Positions 47,001 to 58,003 of a stretch of DNA of 64,000 nucleotides are shown here, piece by piece. Below the pieces are notes generated by a model that made no database searches, had not been told where the DNA came from, and saw only the letters and a program-made list of their open reading frames with translations. Positions within the stretch are counted from its first letter, which is position 1; every line of letters starts with the position of its first letter. Source of the DNA: Aphrocallistes beatrix (lineage: Eukaryota > Porifera > Hexactinellida > Sceptrulophora > Aphrocallistidae); the NCBI GenBank assembly GCA_963281255.1, contig OY725488.1, forward strand, positions 2,734,285-2,798,284. Reading direction: 5' to 3'. A program made the translations under genes and the position numbers.

Positions 47001-48444
47001 ATTATCATTAAGTCAACTTTGTCGATATGGGAATTGAATTTGACATTTATTGTAAGCTGTTGCCGAAGTGGGAATTGACAAAGTGGCATAATACCTACGT
47101 ACGTACTTGTACTACTCTGACCAAAATATAAATCATGTAATGGAAAGTTCAAAGTGAGGATAATCTAATCACAAAATACTACCTTGCTCGTGAATTCTTT
47201 ACCCTGGTCATGCTGGCATATTTTAGGAACACCGAACAGGAGATAAACACTCAACAGCTCGGCAACAACTTCAGCAGAATTTTTTGTTCTGAGAGGGCGT
47301 GCAACAACGAATTTGCTGAGGTAGCAAACAATCACAAGGACATGTTTGTATCCCAAATCATTATCTGGCATATCGGTAAACAGATCAATGCCTATATGCT
47401 GCCAAGGTCTTTCAGGTGGAACTATGGGCTGGAGTTCCCTGTGAGGATGAGAGATCTTAGCTGAATTGATCTGGCAAGAATGGCAAGATTTGACCTGGTT
47501 ACAGGGATAAACAATGAGAGAATATTACTAATAAGCTTCTGAAAACTATTTGAAACAAACTTACGTATTGTTTGATAGTCTGATACATTTTATCCCAAAA
47601 ATACCTTTGTCGAATCGAAGATGTCATAGCATTAATGCCTGGGTGATCGACGTGATATTTGTCCAGAATCTTAGGGATAGCAGATCTAGGTGGGTATTCA
47701 AATCGTTCAAAAACACCTCTTTTATTGCGAATGACCTATAATAAATACTCGTTAAAAATAGTACATTTTGTTACATACGTTACGAGACACTACAATTAAT
47801 TTTTGATAACGAAATTCTTGACCTCAGACTGTTATGTTCGAATACTATTGCTGAGAGCGGTTTAAACTTATAATCCGGTTGTCATGACCTATAATGTTTA
47901 TTAAAAACTTCGGTCTGGCACACTGATAGCGCAGCTCACAGCTTGGACGAGCTTCGCAACGATGTATAAACTAGATCAGTTAAAATATCCGAATTATACA
48001 CGAATCAAATTAGCATGAAGGTTATGAAATACATACAACTTTGTCACCAGATAAGTGGATTCATACACGATAAATGCATGCAGTCAAGAAATATCTGTAT
48101 CCTGAGGAACATGCAGGTTGTATAGATTAATCTTAAACTTCAGAGACATCTCGGCAATTAGAAAAGCTCAAACGGTATGATTTTATAGGGGCAAAGTGCC
48201 AAAGTAGGACAAATAAATTCTTCGGCAAAGAGGGTAGAAATGTAGAATGAACAATATGAGCACATGTTTTAACACTAAACAGGTTCCTCACCTTGTAGAG
48301 TGTATCTTCATCAAAACGGAAGTGAGAAGCCTTCCTTCGAAAATTTTTCTGCGCATATCTGGGTCCCTGTTTCTCCTGTATCTCGACGGGATAGATTCCG
48401 GTGGATAAGAATAAACGTAAATTATTATATTCAAGATCCTCCAT
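44023..48444 (-). pseudogene. Ginger1-like transposase: H2C2 zinc finger, DDE integrase, GPF module, OTU protease; eleven exons
   Basis: Minus-strand exons (mostly GT-AG, phases matching): 48444-48292, 47735-47565, 47494-47183, about 46533-46414, 46255-45876, 45793-45577, 45509-45387, 45309-45232, 45146-45006, 44933-44810, 44730-44023. Exon 1 carries STGIYPVEIQEKQG (YPYY-like region). Exons 2-3 give the integrase zinc finger (YHVDHPG...SCHSCQ). The DDE residues are in GIDLF, QHDQGKEF (exon 3) and NGLVEAHNK (exon 4). Exon 6 has the GPY/F-like YTGPFEATKV. Exon 11 is an OTU domain (GMDGNCFFRCI; His in NHNHYEPVI). This order matches Ginger1. Breaks: a one-base shift near 46235, a shift near 44880, TAG at 44834-44836, and an unclear exon 4 acceptor. 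Confidence 0.85.
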
Positions 48445-48859
48445 CTCTGAATACTCGTACGAAATAGCTAGTTACGTGAAAAAGCTTGGGTTGTATGTAT
48501 AATTATACGAAAACAAAATTTAATCATATGCAAGAATAAACAAAAAAGTAATTATTGAAACTACAAAAATCACTAAATTATGACGGATGTAGAACATATA
48601 TTGACCTAAGTTGACTAATTCATGAGTTATCAATGAATTAGTCAAAATTTGAGACTAAAATAATGAAAAAAATATTTGATATATCGCTTAATGACTGAGG
48701 AATGTTAGAGGTATATAACATGAACAACCTTTTAACCACTTTTGGGCATAGAATCTGCACTGATGTTTGAGATTTTGAATAATTCATTCATTGAATAATT
48801 CATAATTCTTCATCATATTTCAATGAATTAGTCAACTTAGATATTGACATAATAGTGAT

Positions 48860-49115
48860 GTGGGGTCAAGTTACAATAGATATTACGCATTACAATACGA
48901 TGGGTCAAGTTACAATAGGCATATCTCTACTATTGTTATGCTGTGGTCAAGTTACGATAGATATATTGCATTCTAATGCGGGTCAAGTTACGATAGGCAT
49001 ATCTCTACTATTGTTATGAAGTGGGTCAAATTACGATAGATATAATGCATTCTAATGCAGGTCAAGTTACGATAGATGTAGCACATCCATGGTGCGGGTC
49101 AAGTTACGATGAAAC
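48860..49115. repeat. Right subterminal minisatellite of the Ginger-like element
   Basis: About seven units with GGTCAAGTTACGATAG, alternating with CATATCTCTACTATTGTTAT and TATAATGCATTCTAATGC linkers; inverse of the left array. Confidence 0.85.
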
Positions 49116-49120
49116 AGGCT

Positions 49121-50022
49121 TCACAGTAACTTGCGGATTTGGGACTAGGGATGCGGTAGAAGATGGTTGAACTAATACTTGAGCTGCCTTAAATAATTAA
49201 CAAAGCACAATAGAGCTTAGGAATGTATTACCAGCATATATAAATATGTAGTGTCAAAGTACTCATATCCGTTGTTATAATTTAGATTAGTCACCATATG
49301 GTTGCGCAGTAGGTTATATTTGCGACAAATTTTGTGATTTTCAGAGGCCGTGCCCCTAAACGGCCTCTGAAAATCACAAAATTTGTCACAAATATAACCT
49401 ACTTCTTCTAAGTGTTTTTATTATGAATTTTTTCGCATGGAACTGAGATGTGAATGTGTAATACGAAAGATTTGGACTTTTTTAATGGAATGTTGCTACA
49501 TTCCAGTGTTGCTATGGAAACGTGTTTTGTTTAGTTGAGGTTATATCTTGAAAACTGCAATAACTACACATTCAAATGTAATCCCATTTAATAGTGAATA
49601 TAGTACTTCCTATTTAATTTTATAATTCCGACCTCTAAATTCAATGGTTTACGAGATATTCGACAGTTTATCATATTGGTCACTTTTGGTGATTTATCGA
49701 ATATCTCGTAAACCATTTAATTTAGAGGTCGAAATTATATTCTCGCTAAATAGGAAGTAGTCTATTGGCTATCAAGTGGAATTACATTTGAATGTGTAGC
49801 TATTGCAATTTAGATATAACCCCAACTAAGCAAAACACCTTTCCATATCAACACTGGAATGTAGCAACATTCCATGAAAAAATTCCGAATCTTTCGAATT
49901 AACTCATTCACATCTCAGTTCTATGTCCAAAACTTTATAATGAAAACACTTAGAAGTGCCCCTAAACGACCTCTGAAAATCACCAAATTTGTCGCAAATT
50001 TAACCTATTGCACAACAATATT
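49121..50022. mobile_element. Foldback element, family B, fused to the Ginger-like right end
   Basis: TCACAGTAACTTGCGGATTT begins the family B arm without its usual CATAGCCTAC terminus. The arms are inverted around about 49680. A short extra inversion at 49340-49400 (AACGGCCTCTGAAAATCAC and its inverse) is present. The right arm breaks at about 50022, where mariner sequence starts. Confidence 0.7.
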
Positions 50023-51125
50023 CTAAATGTTCAAAATACTCCCCATTAGCATCAGTACACCTTTGACAGCGGTGTAACCACATGTCAAATAGCTTAGAAT
50101 AGCTACTTGCTGGTATGCACTCGACTGCTTCTAAAAAAGTAGCGATTAGCTCGGTATCTGACTCAAAACGCCTGCCTTTTAGTATCTTTTTAGATTTGGG
50201 AACAGCCAAAAGTCACACGGAGCAAGATCTGGGCTGTAGGGAGGATGTTCAATCATTTCTAACCCTGATTGCCTAAGAAACTCCTTAGTCTTTCCTGTTG
50301 TGTGTGCTGGAGCATTATCATGATGAAATTTCATCCCATAGACCCCGGACTTTGGTCTCAACCTCTCCACTGCTTGAAACACTTTTGGAAGGCAAATCTC
50401 GGTGTACCAAGCTGATGTAACAGTATGCTTCGCAGGAAGCATCACAAATTCAAGAAGACCTCTTGTGGTGAAGAAAATTGCGAACATTCGCTTACCGACC
50501 GCCATGAATTGTTTGGGAATTGTGTCCGGTACCTCATCTTCAAAGATCCATTTCGATCTCTGCTGCTTCGTTTGCATTCAATAGATGTAAATCCATGTTT
50601 CATCACCCGTTATTACTTCTGAATGCCGCCGAGAATCTGTTTCCGAGTATTTCAGTAACATGGAGTGACAAAATTGGATCCGACGGTATTTTTGTTCCAA
50701 AGTTATCAAATGTGGGACTAACTTGGAACAAACCTTTAGACCAAGGTATTGGTGTAGGATTGTTTCTATTGTTCCCAATGATACTGATACATCGTGAACT
50801 TACTGACGGATAATAATTTGTCTGTCTTCTCTGATCAGTTCCTCCACCTTGACGATGTTTTCATCAGTGACCGCCGTAATCGGGCGTCTGGTTCGAACTT
50901 CATCGTCCAGGCACATATAACCCAAACGAAATCGGCTGTACCACTTGTAAACTGTTGTTTTGGTTGGTTCCATATCCCCAAAAGTAAAAACATCTCAGCA
51001 GTACACTTCGCAACGTTTAATCCACGTTTACAGTTGTCAAACATTATCGCTCGAAAATCCCTATTATTCAAATTTTCGATCGAAAAATAAAAACGCGAAA
51101 ATGACTTGACTAATTTGGCTAACAT
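50000..51125 (-). pseudogene. Mariner transposase (DD34D)
   Basis: Cut-and-paste transposase of the mariner family. Minus-strand pieces in order: the N-terminal helix-turn-helix region (FRAIMFDNCKRGLNVAKCTA, 51125-51040), first catalytic Asp in GDETWIYIY (about 50600), second in KFHHDNAPAHT (about 50320), and third in HPPYSPDLAPCDFW. Exactly 34 residues lie between the last two Asp, the mariner DD34D spacing. The C-terminus is CTDANGEYFEHLE. At least three frameshifts separate blocks starting 51125, 50778, 50577 and 50209. Its terminal repeats could not be fixed. Confidence 0.92.
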
Positions 51126-51423
51126 AAAAAGTATGCTAGTTAAAATGTTGAAATTGCATCTACAAGTTTTAATTTTATAGCTTTGCTAATGGTTAAATTG
51201 CATCAACCCTGCCATTGAACTTCATATAAATTCTGCGAACTTACTGAACACTCGGTATATATATACATTAGGCTATGGTAACACCAATTTGTTTTGTTCA
51301 ATTTGTGTTTTACCGAAACATTTAGAATTTATAAGATATTGGCTATTATGTCTGGTTATCTCCGAGCAGTAAATCGTCAACATTATTTCATCTAATATTC
51401 ATTGTCTTTTTAGTTTGTTAATC

Positions 51424-51621
51424 CAGTTAGTAGAACTCGGATAAGACGTACTCAGGTTAAGACGTACACTCGGTTAATACGTACTATTTCTTTCAAACCA
51501 AAAATTTAGTCTCCATACATTTTATTACTACGATTCTTATTCAGATAAGTAAGACGTACACTAGGATAGTACATTCGAATATTTGTTTCTCGAAGGAGGA
51601 CGTCTTATCCGAGTTTCACTG
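51424..51621. mobile_element. Pogo-type MITE
   Basis: AACTCGGATAAGACGT near the left is inverted at the right (ACGTCTTATCCGAGTT), with CAGT at both extremities. TA follows the right end; the left flank is less clear. Confidence 0.7.
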
Positions 51622-52098
51622 TATATATTTTAGGCCCCTAACTTTCATAGGCCTGTTGCGTAGTATTTTGAGATCGTAATATTTTGAGATCGTAATATTT
51701 TGAGATTCTAGTACTGATCAACCATGGATTGATCAGTAGCGTAGTATTTTGAGATACTGCGTAGGATTCTGAGATTTAGTGTTAATTCTCGAAGTTCACT
51801 TGTGGTTCGTTATTATAAGTCTTTAAAAGAGATTTGTAGTTAGCCATTAATATGTTCACTAAATATAGCATTGCCCATACCCTACTACATACAGGCCATT
51901 TCACTACTTTAGACCAGGGATAAGATAAATTCGAGTTTGTAATACAATGAAATTTAACACAATATCATTTTGATGTATTTAATATCGTGTAATTATACAT
52001 CCTCTACCCCACAATAATGATATTACTGACTGTTGGCATAATTTAGTTGACGGACAAGGAATACTACATAAATATATAGGTGTATATATATACATATA

Positions 52099-52863
52099 TT
52101 AATTAGAGGTAAGTTTAAGTATCTTCTTTTGAGTATCTTTGGGACAAGAGGTGGTAGAAGTAATATTCTTGGCCTTGTTGAGTAAACAGTTACTTGAAGT
52201 CATTAAAATACAACGTAGCATATCTTTTCCGTCAATACAGCAATCAGTACACTCAAAAGCCCAATCCTCACATTCTTCATCCTCAATTTTTAGAATAACC
52301 AACTGAGCCTCATCCAAATGCTCCAGGTGCGTATCGAAACTGGGCGAGTGGACACATGTGTCATCAACAAACGCCTGTACATTCGGACACCCTCGTAGAG
52401 CCTGGTCTACGGCTCGCTGATAGGTAGCCTGTGAGTTTGACAATCCAAAAGGCATGCGGTTGAATTCAAACTGGCCGCGATTTGAAACAGACGCAGTGAA
52501 CTCCCTATGCTTTTCCTTCACAGGCACGCTCCAGTATGCGGATGCCCCATCCAGTGTAGAGAATACAGTTGCTCCTCCCATACGATCGAAAACATCTCGA
52601 GTATCCGGCATCGGATAGGCATCTCGCTTCGTCACAGCGTTGAGATCCCGGTAATCTACAGCAAATCGATGGGTCCCGTCCTTTTTCTTCACTAAAATCA
52701 CTCGACTCGCCCAAGAGGAAGAAGAGGGACGTATGATCCCATTCTCGAGCATTTCATATATCTGCTTGGATACCTCTGCCTCAATTTCCGGAGAAAACAC
52801 GCAACGGCCGGCTTCTGATCGACCGCTTATCCAGAAGAGTGATAACGTGTTCCGCGGTTCCAA
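52099..52863 (-). pseudogene. Gypsy-type reverse transcriptase, N-terminal two thirds, with an unrelated C-terminal tail
   Basis: RT copies RNA into DNA in Ty3/Gypsy elements. Visible motifs: WASRVILVKKKDGTHRFAVD, DYRDLNAVTKRDAYPMP, FSTLDGASAYWSVPV, FEFNRMPFGLSNSQATYQR and the catalytic FVDD (QAFVDDTCVH). RNase H and integrase are absent. After HLEHLDEAQLV the ORF runs for about 65 further residues that are Cys-rich, do not resemble RT, and end at a TAA at 52099. This suggests fusion to other sequence. The first 20 residues are a shadow frame caused by the shift near 52795. Confidence 0.88.
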
Positions 52864-53686
52864 TTTCGCGCGGGCTCTTCGGGTTCTCCGCGAAAACGTC
52901 TTTCCATCTCGACAGCACCTTGCGTATGGCTGTCTCTTCTCGCGTTGATAGTTTCGGGTTTATATCGAACCTGGCCTCCAAGCTATCTCCCTCCTTTCCC
53001 ATCTGTCTGCATAATTTCTGCTCTAGTCGCCGCGTATCCCCGCGTGCCGCAGCTAAAGAGGTTTTCCAACAACCACCTAGCCTAACTCTCATGTTTTCCC
53101 AATCGAAAGTAGTATTCTTGAAGCGCGCGAGGAACCTTCGCCCCAATATAACCACCCTATTGTTAGTATCGAGTACTTCGATTTCGTGTTCTAGTGGTCG
53201 ACCATTCCCCACATCTATCGCCACGCAGGCCGTTCCACAGACCGCAAGCGCTGTCCGCCCTAGCCCATACACTTGACTGTACTTTGTGCTGTAAGGAATA
53301 TTCATCTTTTGTACGGTGCCTCTGTCCACCACCGAAGGATCCGCCCCCGTGTCCATCATTACATTGATGGGTTTGCCGTTCCATTTAACTGGTAGCACAA
53401 CCGCCGTCTCATGTAGAACACTATGCTGCGTCGTGGCCTGAAATACCCCTCTTCGACTTCGTGTATGTGGGCAATAGCGGACTTCGTATCCTCTTTCGCC
53501 ACATTTCGCACAGTGCCGTTCCGGGCATTGGGCCATAAAGTGCCTGTCCGAGTCGCAAATAAAGCACCGACCCTTCTTAGGGAATTGGCTTGACGGATAC
53601 TTCCTTGTAGGTCCATCCCGCCTCCCCATTGCCTCTTTGCTGCGTGGCGCATCCTTATATGTATAGAAACAGTTGAGAGCTAACAT
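52781..53686 (-). pseudogene. Gypsy-type CCHC zinc knuckles and aspartic protease
   Basis: The ORF opens with a basic stretch, then two zinc knuckles (CFICDSDRHFMAQC and CAKCGERGYEVRYC, about residues 40-80). These bind nucleic acid in Gag. A retropepsin-like protease follows with the active-site DTGA in VMMDTGADPSV at about residue 112. The linker to RT is present (VLSRWKDVFAENPKSPREIG). The frame is lost near 52795, one base out from the RT ORF. A possible acceptor (ATATAAG) lies just inside the start, so an upstream exon may be missing. Confidence 0.85.
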
Positions 53687-53943
53687 TCAAGAACAAATAC
53701 AACGTAAAAGTAAAAGGAACCATATAACAGAAAAGAAAATAGCCATAACATTGATATATAATTTATTGGAACGTAGACTAGTTTCATATACTTATGCATC
53801 AAACAAATGATGAATTAGTAGATTTGGAACAAAAATTATTTATTCATATTATGGGTGCGTAAGAAAATCCACTTTATCTTATCCCTAGTACCATGGAAAA
53901 TTGTTCAGTGAAAAGGCCTTATTGTAGTAGGCTATGCATTGCC

Positions 53944-54224
53944 TCATGTATCTTTAATTTTACACAGTAGCATGGCAATGTTCAAATATCCCTTTCACAT
54001 TCCATAATTATGATCAGTATTTGTCGACAAGTATTGTAGATCCCCATTTAATAAATGAGATTAGGAACAATAATGCATTTTCGATATGATAATTAAGAGA
54101 TACAAACAACAGAAAATAATACAAATATTAATACAATCAATTCAAATAAGCAATCTAATAAAAAGTAATAAGAAATGGAAGTCATGTAGTAAATAGCTAA
54201 TATAAGGTATTTACAATTGTTATA
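53944..54224. other. No gene seen
   Basis: AT-rich spacer between the family D element and the Tc1-like element. Confidence 0.4.
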
Positions 54225-54624
54225 CAGTGTATTTCATAATTATTGGCACTAGACTTTAACTTAATGTAGTATCAAACCTGTACTTGGAAAGATTATAATT
54301 TCAGTATAACCTCATGTATGTATTTTCTTACTATATATACATCGTTTTTAGTCACACTATCATACCATGTGATTACCCAGCATATTTCTAGAATGCAAAC
54401 TCATTATTTGTCTCAGTTATTGTCAAAATTCCAACCACAGTTTGCTATGGTATAACAAACTTTTCTTCTATATCGCTTAATTTAGTTATAGAAATATCTA
54501 AACATGTACAGAGTGACAAGATTAAATTGGGAAAATGTTTCAATGTATTTTTCTAACAAAGTAATAACTTACTTTTCTAAACCAAACTACATGTAAAACA
54601 TACATCACTACACTATAATATCCA

Positions 54625-55325
54625 CTAGTACTTAATCTTCTGACCTTTACTCTTCTTTACCAAAACTACCCTTTTTTTCATGGACTCCCAATATGGCCTC
54701 AGAAAGTCAATTGAAATTTTTTCCCAGACTTCACTAAGACTCTTCTCAAGCTCGCCAAGAGTCCTGGGAGATCTCAAATTGAGCTGCATTTTAATCCAGG
54801 CCCATAGGTTTTCGATTGGATTGAAATCCTGGCTACACGCAAGTCAATCCATTCTGACTATACCCTCCATCCGCATGAAATCCTTAGCAATCTTGGAGGT
54901 GTGTTTGGGATCTGTGACCTTGTTATCTTTTGCCCAAGACACGCGTTTGTCTTTTTGCCTCTGTGTGAGGTACGGAATTTCCTTCGCAAACTTTCGGGTA
55001 TGTCCAGCCTCTTGAGATGCTGCCTCACAGTCTCCCGGGAGTATGTATTCGACCGGGTGGTTTTGAATTTGCTTGTTAACCTCCTAATAGGCATCTGTCT
55101 ATTGTTTCGAGCAAGTTTGACAAGTGAAATAGTATCGTTCTTGTTGAAAACTCTGCCTTTTCCAGAACCTCTCTTTCTCTAAATTGAAACTTCGGTTTTC
55201 AGTTTAGAAATTGTTCAATAAACCGTGCTCTTTGGAATGCCTGTACGACGAGATACCTCCATCGCATTCGTAATACCAGACTGGTATAAGGTACTAATCT
55301 TGTTAAAGTGGATTTGTTTAGTCAT
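54625..55325 (-). pseudogene. Tc1/mariner-like transposase, internally deleted
   Basis: From the ATG at 55325 the N-terminal helix-turn-helix is clear (SGITNAMEVSRRTGIPKSTV), then RRLTSKFKTTRSNTYSRETV (second DNA-binding helix region). The sequence then jumps to SQDFNPIENLWAWIKMQL, which contains the third catalytic Asp, and ends LVKKSKGQKIKY. The segment carrying the first two catalytic Asp is missing. Two in-frame stops near the start and frameshifts confirm a pseudogene. Confidence 0.85.
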
Positions 55326-55793
55326 TACGAGCTAATTCAAAATGAAATTTAAATGTTATATGAATATTTATGACGGAAAACAATCTTAAATTTAAAATAT
55401 ATTATAGAAAATGGGAAGTCCGGGTTATACGATGATGCGAAAAAACACTCACAGAAATGTTACTAGTAAAATAGTTTTATAATGCTGCATTTATGGAAAC
55501 ATCTAATATGTACGAATAATTGAAGAGAGAAGGAGTTTAGAAGTGACGGTCGTGCTATAACATGCGAAAAATAAAATAGCAATATTCCCAATTTCATCGT
55601 GTCACACTGTATTTATCTTGTAGTTTTGCAATTCTTGCGTATTTAGTCAAGGGATTCGGAAATATGTAGGCTCTGAAAGTCAAAATCAGTGGTGTGCCAG
55701 TGATTAACCTACAAAAATCAAATTTCTCGAGAAAAATATCGAATTTGAGAAAAAATAATTTTATTTGTGGTTAATACCTACAAATAGCACTAA

Positions 55794-56368
55794 TCCTTAC
55801 TATTAAAACTCGATTAATGTATATTTATTTGTTTATTTATTTATTTATTTATTTATATATATGTATATATCTCTGTAACGAATTGATTGAAGAAACTGCC
55901 GGGCGTAGAAAGCTGATTTTTGGCATGCGGGAGTCTTTTGGCTATGGCTCCAGTAAGTTCTGAGCTCAGAGCAAAATGTTGACTCATCATGGAATTATGA
56001 CGTCATTGTCACATTTTTAGAAGTTAAGCAACAGAGTTATTCGAGCATAACTCAGCCATTATAGGAGATAGAAGGCTGAAATTTTAATAGAATATGTATA
56101 CTATCATACCTCACATATGATGTAACTATCATCAAAAAATGATGACTCAACACTTTGTTATGACGTCATCATTACGCATCAAAAATTTTAAAATTTGATA
56201 AATTTGGTGATTTTTCGAGTGATATCGATTTTAAAACTAAGATGGACATATTTAGAGATTATATCCCCCTTATAATTAACCAATGTCACCTCCAGGCGAC
56301 CGAAGGGAGCATCCGGCGGACACAAAGTGTCCGCCAGCCGCGCAACGCAAGCAAGCGAAGCGCGCTTG
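55794..56368 (+). mobile_element. Short Helitron, family A, complete (575 bp)
   Basis: Starts TCCTTACTATTAAAACTCGA after A and ends GCAAGCGAAGCGCGCTTG before T. The 3' stem CAAGCG/CGCTTG has a 5-base loop (AAGCG). A (TTTA)n/TA tract follows the first 25 bases. A palindromic GGCGGACACAAAGTGTCCGCC lies about 40 bases before the end. No coding capacity. Inserted in the Tc1-like element. Confidence 0.92.
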
Positions 56369-57069
56369 TTATTAGTTAAACCATTACTTTAAACAAGTTC
56401 AAAATTGTGAATTTTATGGGCTAAATTCCACTTTTTACTTTGTTATTCTCTGCGGGCCTCAATCACACACCTAATTCTGACTTTCAGAACCTATATCTTG
56501 CTGAATCCCTTGAACAAACACGCAATAATTACATAACTACAAGATATATACATCTATGCTTAGTTATTTCTATGACTAAATTAAGCGGTTTAGAGGAAAA
56601 CATTGCTATACCATAGCAAACTGTGGTTGGAATTTTGACAAAAACTGAGACAAAGAATGAATTCGCATTCTAGAAAATATGTTGGGTAATCATATGGTAT
56701 GATAGTGTGACTCAAAACAATGTATATACAGTAAGAAAATACATACATGAAGTTATCCTGAAATTATAATACTCTTTCCAAGTACAGGTTTGATACTACA
56801 TTAAGTTAAAGTCTAGTGCCATTAATTATGAAACGCACTGTAATTTAATCATTTAATTTAGAAACTTGTATAAATTTAACAGTGATGGCCGCCTCCTCCC
56901 ATTCACCTTCAAGCCAGTCCTCTCCTGAAATAATAAAGCCTTGGGTCGAGTGCAAGGTTGTGTCAACCTCAATGATTTGAATTATTTTTTTTGTAATATT
57001 GCATCTGATCATTTACATAATACACACCAGATCAATCAATTCAATTATTTGCGGTTATTCAAATCGTTC

Positions 57070-57300
57070 AGATCATTCATTTTAATCATTCAATTCAATT
57101 CAATTCAATTCAACTCAATTCAATTCAATTCAATTCAATTCAAATCAAATCAATTCAATTCAAATCAAAACAATCAATTCAATTCAATCTAATTCAATTA
57201 AATTCAACTCAACTCAACTCAACTCAACTCAATTCAATCCAAATCAATTCAAATCAATTCAATTCAATTCAGATCATTTAGATCATTTAATTCAATTCAG
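57070..57300. repeat. (ATTCA)n-type microsatellite
   Basis: Long imperfect AATTC/AATCA array, preceded by the same leader as the tract at 35850. Confidence 0.9.
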
Positions 57301-58003
57301 ATACCGTATGTAATTTTTAGCCCCATTTAGCATTTAGCCCCTGAAGAAAATAAATGTTTCACAATACATATGCAAGAGAGCTTTCGCTAAATATAACCGC
57401 ACGAGTGAACCAATAAATTTTGAACCCTCTTTTTGCACAGTGGGCTTTTTGCTGGAAATAGGGTGAAATTTTCACCCCTTCAGAATTGTATTTCTTTATT
57501 ATCATCGAATTCGCAATCGTTTCAAACCTGGATATGCGTAATTTCATTCTGATTGAACAAGTATATTGGTTGTTATGGTAATGCATAGTAGCATGCTTTG
57601 GATAATTGTAATTTCTGTTGTGTGGATTTTCAAAATTGATCACGTTTCATTGTTTATTTTTAGCACTTGTAACTTAGAAGGCTGAATTCCTTTAATGCAT
57701 ACTGAAACATGTATATTTGAAGTATAAAATTTAAATCTTGAATTCATTCGTTTTGTTTGTTTCTAATCTACAATAGATAAAAGCGATGTAACAGCTTAAA
57801 ATACGATTTTTTTCGGCGTCTATAGCATATTTTGTTCTGAAACTTATTGTGGCGTTTCGTTGCGTGAACTCTCACTGGTTTTTAAATGTAGGTTATAATA
57901 GTACTTTCAAAAAAAATAATAGTTTAGATCCGCCGGAGGGCGCCCAAAGTACCAAATATTCATTTGAACACATGCAACTTTAATGAAATGAAATATTAGC
58001 ATT

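Larger units (their letters stand above)
43464..51277 (-). mobile_element. Ginger1-like DNA transposon (7.8 kb) with nested insertions
   Basis: Left end CATAGCCTACTGTATGTAAG and right end (inverse) CATAGCCTAATGTATATATA. The flanking 7-mers GTAGCAC (43457-43463) and GTAACAC (51278-51284) differ by one base. Subterminal arrays are inverted copies of each other (43490-43650 versus 48860-49115). The single gene inside encodes an integrase-OTU protein on the minus strand. Published Ginger1 elements have 4-bp CCGG-type duplications, so the 7-bp duplication would be atypical. The right end has absorbed a family B foldback and a mariner. Confidence 0.7.
51876..53936 (-). mobile_element. TIR element, family D, carrying Gypsy-type gag-pol sequence; 7-bp target duplication
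   Basis: Ends CATACCCTACTACATACAGG and (inverse) CATAGCCTACTACAATAAGG, with inverted similarity continuing about 60 bp (AGGGATAAGATAAA in both). CATTGCC is repeated exactly at 51869-51875 and 53937-53943. The terminal motif is that of the Ginger-like element and families B and C, not an LTR. The minus strand encodes CCHC knuckles, an aspartic protease and part of a reverse transcriptase. Confidence 0.75.
54225..56840 (-). mobile_element. Tc1-like transposon with about 280-bp inverted repeats, TA flanks
   Basis: CAGTGTATTTCATAATTATT at the left is inverted at the right (ending CATTAATTATGAAACGCACTG), and the match continues about 280 bp on each side (ACCACAGTTTGCTATGGTAT and its inverse). Flanked by TA. 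It holds a deleted transposase gene and a complete family A Helitron. Confidence 0.9.

Noticed and set aside
52839-53276. Plus-strand ORF opposite the protease/RT region
   Set aside because: Shadow of the Gypsy-type ORFs; no motif of its own.
51876-53936. An ordinary LTR retrotransposon
   Set aside because: Terminal repeats are inverted, not direct, and no LTR, RNase H or integrase was found between them.
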